This document shows positions 51,182 through 60,701 of a stretch of DNA of 64,000 nt, one piece after another (within the stretch, counting starts at the first letter, position 1; each line of letters opens with the position of its first letter). This stretch comes from Cyanophora paradoxa (Eukaryota; Glaucocystophyceae; Cyanophorales; Cyanophoraceae), in assembly GCA_004431415.1 (NCBI GenBank), contig QPMI01000565.1, positions 1 through 64,000 on the forward strand. Direction: 5' to 3'. The translations under genes and the position numbers were made by a program. Under the pieces are notes generated by a model, which saw only the letters and a list, made by a program, of their open reading frames with translations, did no database searches and was not told where the DNA came from.

Positions 51182-52012
51182 ATGGCTGAGCAACCCCCAC
51201 TTGAACGAATTATCACCCCACAACTATCATTAGCTGCACCTGCAAACCATGTTTTACAGCATGCTACCTTTGATGATGTGGAAGGTCTCCAATCCACAGA
51301 GGTCCAACCTACAATGAACACCTTTGGTTCCACCCACAAGCTGAGATTACAGGAACTCAGATGTGATAAAAATAATGGAATAGTTAAGACAACTAAGCTA
51401 CTTGTCACAAATGCAAACTTTTCTGCTCATTATGGAGACCCAGATAGCTATGGAGATCCTCTGTCTACTTATTCTTTTGAATCTAGGTCGGGAGCTATTA
51501 ACTGCAAATCGGGGGGAGCTTATATTGGTGATGGTCTTCGGGTTGGTGGGGCTGTTGGAGCGCCTTTATTTGTGAATGATCAACCCAATCCATTGATCCT
51601 AACACCAGAATTCGAACCTATGTCCCAGCATGAATGCCCCTATATAATCAAAATATTCCCCATTGTGGTAAATGAACAGACAGCAGTTGTAGACTCTCTT
51701 GTTGAGATTGGTGACCACTACAAGGTTGTTGTGGATATTCCACCAGATGTATATGCTGTATGTCAAGTGGAGGGTGGAACTCCTAATTTTGCAGTTGTGA
51801 TCACCCCATATGATAATTTCGGAATTGCTTATCATGGAGTCAATTTTGGTTTGGAAGATTATCAGTTCCTGGTTAGAGCCACCAAGTTTGGTATCTACAA
51901 GTGTGTATTATATGCTGAGAGAACTGATTTTATTGCAAAGCAGAATACCTATGCTGAGTACTATGGCACTAATCGATATTTCCCCATTTTTGGGCAGGAT
52001 ACTGCTCCATAA
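51182..52012 (+). CDS. Fibre head protein, fourth paralogue
   Basis: 276 residues, intact. 'KLRLQELRCDKNNGIVKTTK' and 'NCKSGGAYIGDGLRVGG' are the family stalk signatures. The C-terminal 150 residues share spacing with the preceding paralogue ('YDNFGIAYHGVNFGLEDYQF' versus 'YDHFGTGFCVYNNNFTYDLF'), so these two form a subgroup with a different head from the C1q-like members. Preceded by TTTAATGTAAA. Confidence 0.6.
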   Translation: MAEQPPLERIITPQLSLAAPANHVLQHATFDDVEGLQSTEVQPTMNTFGSTHKLRLQELRCDKNNGIVKTTKLLVTNANFSAHYGDPDSYGDPLSTYSFESRSGAINCKSGGAYIGDGLRVGGAVGAPLFVNDQPNPLILTPEFEPMSQHECPYIIKIFPIVVNEQTAVVDSLVEIGDHYKVVVDIPPDVYAVCQVEGGTPNFAVVITPYDNFGIAYHGVNFGLEDYQFLVRATKFGIYKCVLYAERTDFIAKQNTYAEYYGTNRYFPIFGQDTAP

Positions 52013-52034
52013 GAATATTGGTTATATATAGAGT

Positions 52035-52733
52035 ATGGATAGTAAAACAAAAAAGTTTATTGATGCTGCTATGACAGTTCATGGTAAAGATAAATTCGAT
52101 TACAGTGAGACACATTACATCAAAGCTCAAGAGAAAGTATCTGTTAGATGTTTGCAGTGTAATAAGGTGATCCTTACCTATCCCTTTAATCATGTGAAGG
52201 GATCAGGTTGCAGGAATGCAACAAAAAGCATTCTCAAGCTTATAGGAAAAGGGCTACTTCATCAATCACAGTGGAATATAGAGATGTTTGCATTAGGTTC
52301 GATTAGGTTTAATAATTTTTCTAAGGTATTCTTAATGGAGACTCAATACAGGGGCTTTCATGTTATGCTTGATTACAAGGCTAAAACAGCTATTGCAACA
52401 GGACATGAGCATGTAAGCTTCCTTGGTAATTGGATTATGAGAACCCTTGAACAAGCAGTATTAAGGCAAGGCATTAGGATTGTTCACAAACATTGTGAGA
52501 TATTTGATGGCAAAGTATCACCTCCTGGTTTTGCATTGGTTCTGCTATTAGATGAAAGCCATTGTACAGCTCATTGTTATTCCAATGAAGGCATGTTAGC
52601 AATTGATATATTCAGTTGTGGTAAAGACGCTCAGCATAAAACACAAGCAGTAGCAGATGAGATCGATAAAACAATGAATTTCTTAACATTTGAGAAGACT
52701 GAGAGGCATAAACATGATAGATTTCCGTTTTGA
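52035..52733 (+). CDS. S-adenosylmethionine decarboxylase-like protein with N-terminal zinc-repeat remnant
   Basis: 232 residues. Residues 8-58 are one DUF723-like zinc repeat ('VHGKDKFDYSETHYIKAQ', 'CLQC', 'HVKGSGC'), but the final Cys of the C-x-x-C pair is missing. From about residue 97 the sequence follows bacterial-type AdoMet decarboxylase (SpeD): 'YRGFHVMLD', then 'LLLDESHCTAHCYSNEGMLA', then 'IDIFSCGKD'. The Ser of ESH that forms the pyruvoyl cofactor, the downstream His and the catalytic Cys of SCG are all in place. The expected reaction is decarboxylation of S-adenosylmethionine for spermidine synthesis; some viral SpeD relatives use arginine or ornithine instead. It is the last gene before the terminal repeat. 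Confidence 0.7.
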   Translation: MDSKTKKFIDAAMTVHGKDKFDYSETHYIKAQEKVSVRCLQCNKVILTYPFNHVKGSGCRNATKSILKLIGKGLLHQSQWNIEMFALGSIRFNNFSKVFLMETQYRGFHVMLDYKAKTAIATGHEHVSFLGNWIMRTLEQAVLRQGIRIVHKHCEIFDGKVSPPGFALVLLLDESHCTAHCYSNEGMLAIDIFSCGKDAQHKTQAVADEIDKTMNFLTFEKTERHKHDRFPF

Positions 52734-52881
52734 TGGGTTTCTATAATGATGATCAGGGTGATTTACCTTTTTTATTACAATAACATTGATCAGCTATTAT
52801 AACAAAAGGATATAATATATCCCTTTCCTACAATAGAATATGTTACAATTTCGAATACTATCGATTTCCTTACAATAAAAC

Positions 52882-53036
52882 TCAGCATCTCCCCTTCATT
52901 CCCCAATTATAATTTAAGTGGACTCAAGGTTGACTCATATTAATCGTAAAAGTAGTAATAGTATATGGATTTTGTTACGAATTCAATGCAAGGGTTGACT
53001 AAGTGGGTTGAGTTGACTCAAATTTCACAGGAAATA
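52882..53036 (+). repeat. Terminal inverted repeat segment, fibre end of B
   Basis: Matches 21150-21316 in the same direction (GCATCTCCCCTTCATTCCCC ... CAAATTTCACAGGAAAT). The right arm of the inverted repeat seen in A is missing here. Confidence 0.75.
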
Positions 53037-53109
53037 ACAATGAATCAGAGTATAAATGCATTTTTTGAATCAACTACACCAACTAACACTGAGATTTTAA
53101 CAATATATG

Positions 53110-53408
53110 AGGTCCTTACTGAATATGGTATGTGTCACAGGTGTCACAGGTTTATCCCAAAGTTTCTCCTATAAAGAGTAAATTTCCAAAAGTTTGGGAT
53201 GGACCTGTGACACCTGTGACACTCGATTAAATCATTTATTCATTTAATTAGAAATACATAGATAAGATTATGACTGAGTTTTTCATTATAAAAGAGGTCC
53301 TTACTGAATATGGTATGTGTCACAGGTGTCACAGGTTTATCCCAAAGTTTCTCCTATAAAGAGTGAATTTTCAAAAGTTTGGGATGGACCTGTGACACCT
53401 GTGACACC
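53110..53408. repeat. Tandem GTGTCACAGGT hairpins
   Basis: Two direct copies (53110-53222 and 53296-53408) begin GAGGTCCTTACTGAATATGG. Each has an arm GTGTCACAGGTGTCACAGGT and a facing ACCTGTGACACCTGTGACAC around TATCCCAAA/TTTGGGAT, about 30 bp of stem. Related to 36972-37066. Confidence 0.65.
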
Positions 53409-53663
53409 CAATTATTCATTAAATTCCTAAGGGTCCCCCCTTAGACTCATTAAAACATGATAATAACATATCAATTTCATGTATAATTACGATTGAATTC
53501 AATAAGAGATCGATTTGTTTTATTAAACAAATGAATCTTTTATGGATCTTAATCGAGTTAAGCGATATGTTTACGATTAAATGAATTAAATTTAATTAAA
53601 TTTAATCGAGAAAGAACATGAATATAATATCGATTAAATCAATTAACAAAAAGACCAATCACA
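53409..53663. other. AT-rich terminus of element B
   Basis: TCGATTAAAT-like repeats as at the end of A, finishing with AATCACACAT. No gene seen. Confidence 0.5.
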
Positions 53664-53723
53664 CATAGTAAAATGCGGAGTTTTAACCAGAGGCAAGATC
53701 TAATTGAGATTCAGTTATATTAT

Positions 53724-54094
53724 TGCGCTGAGCGGGATGCGCTAAGCAGTTGGCTAGGCCCAGAGGCGCCCCAAGCAGAGAGGGACAGGCCCGTACAGCA
53801 CCGTAGGGCGACGGCGAGCGGGTGCCATTACGTACACAGCAGGCGCAGAGCCGGCGTAAGACAGCAAGTAACAGGTACAGCGTAAGACAGTAAGTACAGA
53901 GAACAGGGACGAGAACGACAGCCAGCAAGCGAGCGCCGCGCAGGGCAAGCGAGGGCCCAGGGCTAAAATAAGCGGTCCAGTTGGCAACAACGTGGCACCA
54001 GGAATAGCAGGCTACAAAGGGTACAAGGCAAGGCAAGCTGCCGGCTTAGAGCCGACGACCAGGGCTAGCTGGGAGTCGGAAAGTGGGCGGCACA
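53724..54094. repeat. Left LTR-like direct repeat
   Basis: 371 bases, TG...CA ends, apparently identical to 56712-57082. Confidence 0.65.
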
Positions 54095-56711
54095 CGCTTC
54101 CCGCTACAAAAAGCCGTCCTCGGCGCTACGAGCTAAAGGCTGAACTAAAGCTGCGTAGGCGAGGCTGAACGGACTACGAGCCAAAAGCCGGCTACCGTCC
54201 CTGCACAGAAAGCCGTCCTCGGCGCCACAGCGGGCGGGCCAGAGGGGCAAATTAAAATCCATCAGGCCGTCGGCACCAGTATGAGGAACTGGGCCCAACA
54301 AGGAAAGTTGGGTGAGGGACCCACGACCTGACGCCAGAGCGCGCGGAGCGCCGCCAGCCAACCGGGGGCAAACCCTCTAAATCCCGCCGGAGGGGAAAAC
54401 CGGTTTGAACGAGTGCTAGCGCTAGCACTAAGCTCGAATTCGAAGCCGGCGCCGCGCCGCAAGCCGCCGGGCTGCGGCGGCGCCGGGTCGAAAGTTCCAC
54501 AGTGTAGAAGGTACTTGACGTAGAGTGTAGGAGTGTAGGACCGCAGGCTCGATCAGCAGAGCCGCAGCGGCAGAGTACGCGTTGCGGGCCAAGCTCGGCG
54601 CAGCTTGCCGCAGTGCGTTGCCAAGTGACTCGGCCAGCGGAGTCACGAAGCGGAGCGATCGGACAGCACAGTAGCGTGTGCAGCCGCGTACGCGTAGAGC
54701 AGGCAAGCCATGAAGAGTAGAAGCGGCGAGCCAGTCGTACGGGGTCAGGCTCCACAGCAGCAGCAGGCCACTGGTCGCATCATACAGACCCATCGCCAAG
54801 GATCCTCCGCGATCAGACGGGATGGCAAACCACGGATACAGCCATCGAGTCCGCCGGCATACGCTGATGCAGCGCGTAGCCGGGGCTTAGGCAGGCCACC
54901 ATCGCGGGACAAGAGACAGCATCAGCGCGGCCCGGAATGATCATCGGTGCTCGCGTGATAGTCGTAGGCAGACGTATGGACCTCTCAGCAGCGGAGAGTC
55001 GCAAGCGGAGGCTTGATCGGAAGCACCCGGACTAGAGCGCCGGTGCGTGCTGGCTTGGTCAGCGTGGAATCACCCACAGCTAAGCAGACCGAAACAGCGC
55101 TGGCGTCCAGCTGGCATCACCCAGCTGCCAGGTTCAACCGATGCACGGGAATCACCCGACGGGCCGACGCAGTCGACGCGCGAACGTGAAGACTGGTCGC
55201 GGGGCATCACCCAGTGCTGCTTGCTGACGCTCCTCAACAGATAGGTCCGCTGTCCGCCGTCCAACTTTAGCTATGGCTGCTCACGTCGTCGTAGGACGTT
55301 CCAGAGCGCATCCTTTACGCTTCTGATGACCTTCGCCCGCTGGACAGGCCTCGGTCAGACCTCCGCCCGCTGAACAGGCCTCGGTCGCTGATCAAACGCC
55401 CACGACAGGAAAGAACGACAGTCCGCACACGCTTGAGATGTGCGTGAAGCGACTGACATCTGGCTTGACGAGCTGGACGTCCCGGAGAAGGGCAGCTACG
55501 TCGTCGGAGCCAGGGCAAGGTCTTCGCATCTTGTCTGCCTTCTCGGTGCGACAGCGCGCACGGTAGACTGGACAACAGATAGATGCGCTTCCTCGCATAG
55601 AGATCGCTGTCAAGTGGAGCTGCGCCGGCTTCCACTGACGCGTACGCAACCCGCAGAGCCGAGAGAGACGCGGAGCCGCACGTCCTCTGGATGCAGGGTG
55701 GAGTCAAGTGGAGTGATCCTCACGAGGGATGCCACTCGCCGCCGCTGAGCGTGCCTCGGGAGGTCCGCAGGCGCCACAGCAGCCGTCGTAGTAAGACCTC
55801 GGGCGCGTACTGGGGCCATGTTATCCCAGGGGCTTTCACGTCGCAGCGGTTTGACTCCATGCGTTCTTCAGATACACTCGCCACCATTGAGCGTGCCTCG
55901 GGCTAGCCGGAGGTGCCATCGCAGCCGTCGTAGGTGAGACCTCGGGCGCGGACTGGGGCCATGTTATCCCAGGGCATTCACGTCTTGGCGGGCTGACTCT
56001 GTACTTTCTGCAGAGAGAAAAGATTGATTGACCGGCGCTTCATAGCTGCCTGGCGAGCCTGGCATGTCACGAGCATGCGGGCAACTCGACAAAACAAGAC
56101 GACGACGAAAAGAAGGTATGTTCATGAAGAATACTCATTCAGAGAGTTTCTATCATCATATGTCGCACAGTACGTGGACCAGAGAAGAAACGACATGCCA
56201 CGACGACAAGAAGGTCATCATTCGATCGGCGGCAACACGCAATTCGATCGTTATGACGACGTGTGTAGATGTAGAGGGTGTTGCTCCACATACAATACAT
56301 TTAGTAGTACGTTGTGGAGTCGTCCCCCGATACAATGCAATACAGTTTCACTCGACATGCGCGCGGGCTGCATCAGCATTTGCTCTTGAGCGCAGCCACG
56401 GCACGTTTAGGTGACTGTGAGCGCATGCGGCTCAATAGACGGGTTGGCGGACGCTTCCCACTACAGAAAGAGTGGTGCGCCGGGGCCGTAAGCAAGAAAA
56501 GGCGCGCGCAGTGGCGGGTGGAAAGGCATGAACCATGCGGTTCGCAAAGCCGAGCTCCGCGGCATAGGCGCTTCTCACTACAAGAGAGTGGAGGCCGTAC
56601 GCGCAAGCCGAGGCAAACGATGGCGTGCTTGTCCAGGGGTTCGGGCAAGAGCGCAGCGTTCGTCCCCAGGCATACGAGCTAAAAAGTCGAAGCCCAACGC
56701 AGCAGCCCCCA

Positions 56712-57082
56712 TGCGCTGAGCGGGATGCGCTAAGCAGTTGGCTAGGCCCAGAGGCGCCCCAAGCAGAGAGGGACAGGCCCGTACAGCACCGTAGGGCGAC
56801 GGCGAGCGGGTGCCATTACGTACACAGCAGGCGCAGAGCCGGCGTAAGACAGCAAGTAACAGGTACAGCGTAAGACAGTAAGTACAGAGAACAGGGACGA
56901 GAACGACAGCCAGCAAGCGAGCGCCGCGCAGGGCAAGCGAGGGCCCAGGGCTAAAATAAGCGGTCCAGTTGGCAACAACGTGGCACCAGGAATAGCAGGC
57001 TACAAAGGGTACAAGGCAAGGCAAGCTGCCGGCTTAGAGCCGACGACCAGGGCTAGCTGGGAGTCGGAAAGTGGGCGGCACA
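56712..57082. repeat. Right LTR-like direct repeat
   Basis: 371 bases, TG...CA ends, followed by TTAT, which also precedes the left copy. Confidence 0.65.
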
Positions 57083-57305
57083 TTATTCGGAATTTTATAC
57101 AGATTATCGATAGAATCAGTAAGACTAATCGGAAAATAAGAGAAATTTACGATAAAATATCGAAAAGAATACAAAATAATCGAAATAATTGAATATTCGA
57201 TAAGATATACACAGATTATCGATTGATTGAAATAGAATATACGAGATATATCAACAAAATCAATTAAGATAAGCCGAGGGTTAAAACTCCGCATTTTACT
57301 ATGTG

Positions 57306-57569
57306 TCTCTGATCAAACAGGGGCACCCCAAGCGACGGCGAAATCTTGAAAAGGATCACCTTGGCGTCGATTCCAGGAGTGTTTGCCAGGTTCTGCAAAA
57401 CGAAGAAGAAAATTTAGTTTCAAGCGGAAAGCTGACAGGTAATGTCAACGGAAACAAAGGCGAACCGGGAAAGCCTGCATAACCTTCAGAAGGAGCTGCG
57501 CCCCCTGAATAGCGGACGTTTCCTGCGCGCAATCGGCTTGCGTCAGCCTCTGAGCCTCCGGGCCACTTT
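57306..57569 (-). pseudogene. Fragment of a cellular gene: two exons and an intron
   Basis: Reading leftward: an AG-ended pyrimidine-poor intron remnant to 57570, an exon 57569-57484 (86 bases), a 91-base intron (57483-57393) with GTTATG donor and TTCTTCGTTTTGCAG acceptor, and an exon from 57392 into the inverted-repeat element. Spliced, the frame stays open and gives '...QGAQLLLK' joined to 'NLANTPGIDAKVILFKISPS'. Family not recognised. It is interrupted on both sides by inserted elements. Confidence 0.4.
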
Positions 57570-57591
57570 CTGCAAAACTATTAGCTATAGT

Positions 57592-57664
57592 GACACATAT
57601 GAATATTCATATTTTAATCCCTCGGCGTTCCGCCTCAGGATTAAAATATGAATATTCATATGTG
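57592..57664. repeat. Near-perfect palindrome at AT/GC junction, copy C
   Basis: Inverted copy of 21911-21982. It lies between the cellular intron remnant and the AT-rich terminus of element C. Confidence 0.7.
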
Positions 57665-59015
57665 TGATTCGATGTTATATCAATAAAATCGATTAATTTA
57701 TTTGAATTTTCACCTGAATTTTCATATTTTTATATGCATTTTCAATTAATTTAATCGATGTTATATCGATAAACTCGATTAATCGATATTGTATCTTAAT
57801 TGTAGTTAATCGGAATTATATCAATAACTTCGATTGATCTTAATTGAATCCTAAATGAATCTAATCGGAATTATATCAATAAATTCGATTAAATCATGTT
57901 CTTTTCCGATTAAATCAATTAAATATTTAACTTTGTTATCAGAAGTGGTCTAAGTTGACTCACTTTTCATAAACATTTTGAACTCTTAGTCTCTTTGAAT
58001 TTCTTAAGATGACTCAACTTAGTCAACTTAGTCAACTTTGTTACCATAATCAATCAGGGTGGACTCACTTTTAGATCAACTTTGAAATTTCAAGCAAAAT
58101 CAACTTGGATTTCAAAAGTGGATCTTCTAAGTGGACTCAAAATGTTCACTTTGTGATACATGTTAGCTCAAATCCTTACTGTTTATGGTCAGGGTTGACT
58201 AAGTGGGGGGAGTTGACACATTTTTTGAAATCCTTTTTAGAAAACTTTAGGTCCCAAATATTTCCTGTGAAATTTGAGTCAACTCAACCCACTTAGTCAA
58301 CCCTTGCATTGAATTCGTAACAAAATCCATATACTATTACTACTTTTACGATTAATATGAGTCAACCTTGAGTCCACTTTAATATAAATATTATATAATA
58401 GGGGGAATCTAGGGCAGATGCTTACTAAATGCAGTGTTAGATTGATGGGATCATAGATGGGATCACAGTTATCGAAGCAATATAATATAGTTGAATATTC
58501 GATATCATAAGTTGATCGAAACGATAAGTATATGGTTATAAATCGCGATTTTTGAGTTATAATCGAATTTAATCGAATTAATTTTGAATTTCAAAACTCG
58601 CTTTAATCGTAATAGCGATCTATACACATTGAGATTCGTATATGTGATTGCAAGTTATTGTTATGTATGATATATGTGATTATATTCGACCGTCAGTGCA
58701 TCGATTTGATAACTTGCTAGTGATCTATATTAAAAACTCACGTTTAATGGATTTTAATCGAATTTATAATCAAAATTCAAAATCGGTTTCATCGCGATTT
58801 GGAGTTACAGTTAGTGAAATTCCGATATGGCTCATAAGCGCTGTGACCGCCTTGAAATGCTCGATTTTATGACGTTTTAAGCGCATCGATTTGATCAGTT
58901 GGTGTTGAGATATCGTAGCAAACGTTAATATTGATTTTCTAGACGGGTACAGCATTAATCTAGAAAAAACCGCGTTTTTTTTTTACTTTTCAAGTTTCAC
59001 GGCGAACGAAGTAAA
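57665..59015. other. AT-rich terminal non-coding region of element C
   Basis: Counterpart of 20560-21910, with the GTTGACTAAGT inverted repeat at about 58190-58305 and the terminal repeat segment at about 58265-58430. No gene supported. Confidence 0.55.
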
Positions 59016-59090
59016 GGTTCCCGAGCGGATTTGAACCGCGTAGTTTTGAGTCAGAAATCAAGCGCTCTATTCTCTGAGCCAAAACGGCTT
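59016..59090 (-). other. tRNA-like sequence with pol III boxes, copy C
   Basis: Same D-arm and T-arm as 20485-20558, with one T fewer in the run 5' of the D-arm. The same 8-base anticodon loop and unpaired acceptor are present. Confidence 0.45.
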
Positions 59091-59115
59091 ACCACCAAGT
59101 CGACTCCTGGGCTAG

Positions 59116-59305
59116 TGTTTCACCAAGTCTACTATGGCAAGTGACTTTTGCATCTTCAAACTGTTATATCTCATCACCAGATCATCAAAACGCAACGTTC
59201 TGCATATCGCTGTGAAGCGCTTGATACGATCTACAAGACTATGTGTATATCATGTGCATATATGTATATCAGTCATACATATATTTGGAAAAAACGAGTT
59301 TTTGC
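59116..59305. other. About 190-base insertion absent from copy A
   Basis: Lies between the tRNA-like sequence and the integrase 3' end. Copy A has only a few bases here. Bounded by CTAG-containing sequence; no gene seen. Confidence 0.5.
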
Positions 59306-59336
59306 CTAGCAAACTAGCTAGTTTTGGTCCTTTCTC

Positions 59337-60698
59337 TTAGTGTTCTCTGAGGTTTAGGGCTGTATATGACTCCTTAGTAGTCTGAAAGTCATTATACCAT
59401 CTCTGGCTATTAACCTCAGAAAGTTTCTGTGTCCCTGCTATAGTGAGCTTTTTGAGTTCCCTGTTAACTTTCCCAGCCTTCTCCTTTCTAGCCTCTATCA
59501 AAGGCTTATCTGGGACTTCATTAGCAGCTTCTATGCCTTCTCTCCTTATAGCAGCATCAGCCCTGGCTTCCTCTTTAGCTTGCTCCAAGGCATCCACTGT
59601 AGGTGTTTCCAGATACTCAACTGAATTCACAGGTAACAGCTCATGGAAAGCAAACCTGTTTTCTATGATCTCACCAGTGGGACTCCTTAGCTTAAACTTA
59701 AAGCCTTCCCTACTATCAACAGTGTAAACCATCCTAGACCAATTGTTACCCTGTTTAGCAAAGGCATTTTTCTCAACTTTCACTCTAACAAACATGCCTG
59801 GCTGCATGGTATCAAGGTAAGCTATTGATTTCTTGAATCTTTCATCTTCTAATCCCACTATATACCTATAATGCTCCTCTGTAGTTTCGCCTGGCTTCAT
59901 CTTAGTAGCTGAGTGAACTGTATTATTGTAATTATACTCAATATCACCTAACACATCAAAGAATCTAGCTGTGTTATTAGCTATGCAGTAGTTTGTGATC
60001 AGTCTCTTAATCTGCTTGTTAAAGGCTTCAATTCGACCTTGGCTTCTATGGTCAGCAGTTCCACTCACTTGGTGTTCTATGAATTTACTAGATAAATACT
60101 CCTGGAATATTCGATTTTGGAACTCACTCCCAGCATCTGATTGAACTTTTACTATGGGTCTTGCCACTCTCATTTCAAGCTGCTTAAATGCAGCTAATGT
60201 AGTGAGAGCTGATTTATCTCTTATAGGTATGATATATCCAGTTCTCAGTGTTGATTCCATAGCAGTCATAAAGGTATCATAGCCATTGTTTTGTTTCTTA
60301 TAAGCTGGGAAAAAGAGCAAATCAATCACATAGGTATCAAGGGGTTGCCTTATTGGAACCATGGGATCTCTCTTCCTAGATATAGCAGGTGCATTGATCT
60401 GAACTACCTCTTGTTTTTTATAGAACTCTTGCAACTGCTTATAGGATTCATCTGGTAACTCAGCCCTCATAGCTTGAAGCCCTTTGTAACCAGTCCTCAC
60501 ATCATAGAATCTCTTGGCAATCTTGCTAGTTTCTTTCACTGCAATAGCAACTGGGATCTCCACAGGGACAAGCTCTTTCATCTCTGATTTTTTGACAATT
60601 CGAGATTCCCCTTTTTCCTCCTTTGGAACTGTGATAGGCAGTAGGTTACCTTGTAGTTGCTCAGTGGTTCTCCTAACTATTCTTCCAGTTGCTGGCAT
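59337..60698 (-). CDS. int: DDE integrase (rve), copy C
   Basis: 453 residues in one frame. Catalytic triad: Asp in 'TYVIDLLFF' (about residue 121), Asp in 'VQSDAGSEF' (about 190) and Glu in 'GRIEAFNKQ', with 35 residues between the last two, the D,D35E spacing of retroviral-type integrases of Mavericks. An SH3/chromo-like C-terminal segment spans about 305-360. The last residues differ from copy A because of a one-base difference near 59360. It starts 3 bases after the polymerase stop, so the two are likely co-transcribed. Confidence 0.88.
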   Translation of the reverse strand: MPATGRIVRRTTEQLQGNLLPITVPKEEKGESRIVKKSEMKELVPVEIPVAIAVKETSKIAKRFYDVRTGYKGLQAMRAELPDESYKQLQEFYKKQEVVQINAPAISRKRDPMVPIRQPLDTYVIDLLFFPAYKKQNNGYDTFMTAMESTLRTGYIIPIRDKSALTTLAAFKQLEMRVARPIVKVQSDAGSEFQNRIFQEYLSSKFIEHQVSGTADHRSQGRIEAFNKQIKRLITNYCIANNTARFFDVLGDIEYNYNNTVHSATKMKPGETTEEHYRYIVGLEDERFKKSIAYLDTMQPGMFVRVKVEKNAFAKQGNNWSRMVYTVDSREGFKFKLRSPTGEIIENRFAFHELLPVNSVEYLETPTVDALEQAKEEARADAAIRREGIEAANEVPDKPLIEARKEKAGKVNRELKKLTIAGTQKLSEVNSQRWYNDFQTTKESYTALNLREH

Positions 60699-60701
60699 CT
60701 C

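Larger units (their letters stand above)
53724..57082. mobile_element. LTR-like, GC-rich non-autonomous element
   Basis: Two 371-base direct repeats (53724-54094 and 56712-57082), each starting TG and ending CA, flank about 2.6 kb of GC-rich DNA. TTAT precedes the first repeat and follows the second, a 4-base target duplication. No reverse transcriptase or gag frame is visible, and I see no clear primer-binding site or polypurine tract. Internal tandem repeats lie at 55060-55220 (ATCACCC units), 55325-55390 and 55750-56000. It resembles a LARD/TRIM-type element. Confidence 0.55.
53664..57305. mobile_element. Inverted-repeat element with nested insertion
   Basis: Perfect 28-base terminal inverted repeats beginning ACACATAGTAAAATGCGGAG bound the stretch. 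Without the nested LTR-like insertion it is an AT-rich, gene-less sequence of about 280 bases, MITE-like. The first bases (ACACATA) are the same as those of the palindrome at 57592. A target-site duplication is not evident. Confidence 0.55.

Noticed and set aside
53683-54036. Open frames with many Cys and Leu in the LTR-like repeats (repeated at 56578-57024) and a 167-codon frame at 54252-54755
   Set aside because: They lie in GC-rich repeats, are copied only because the repeats are copied, and have no recognisable domain or start context.
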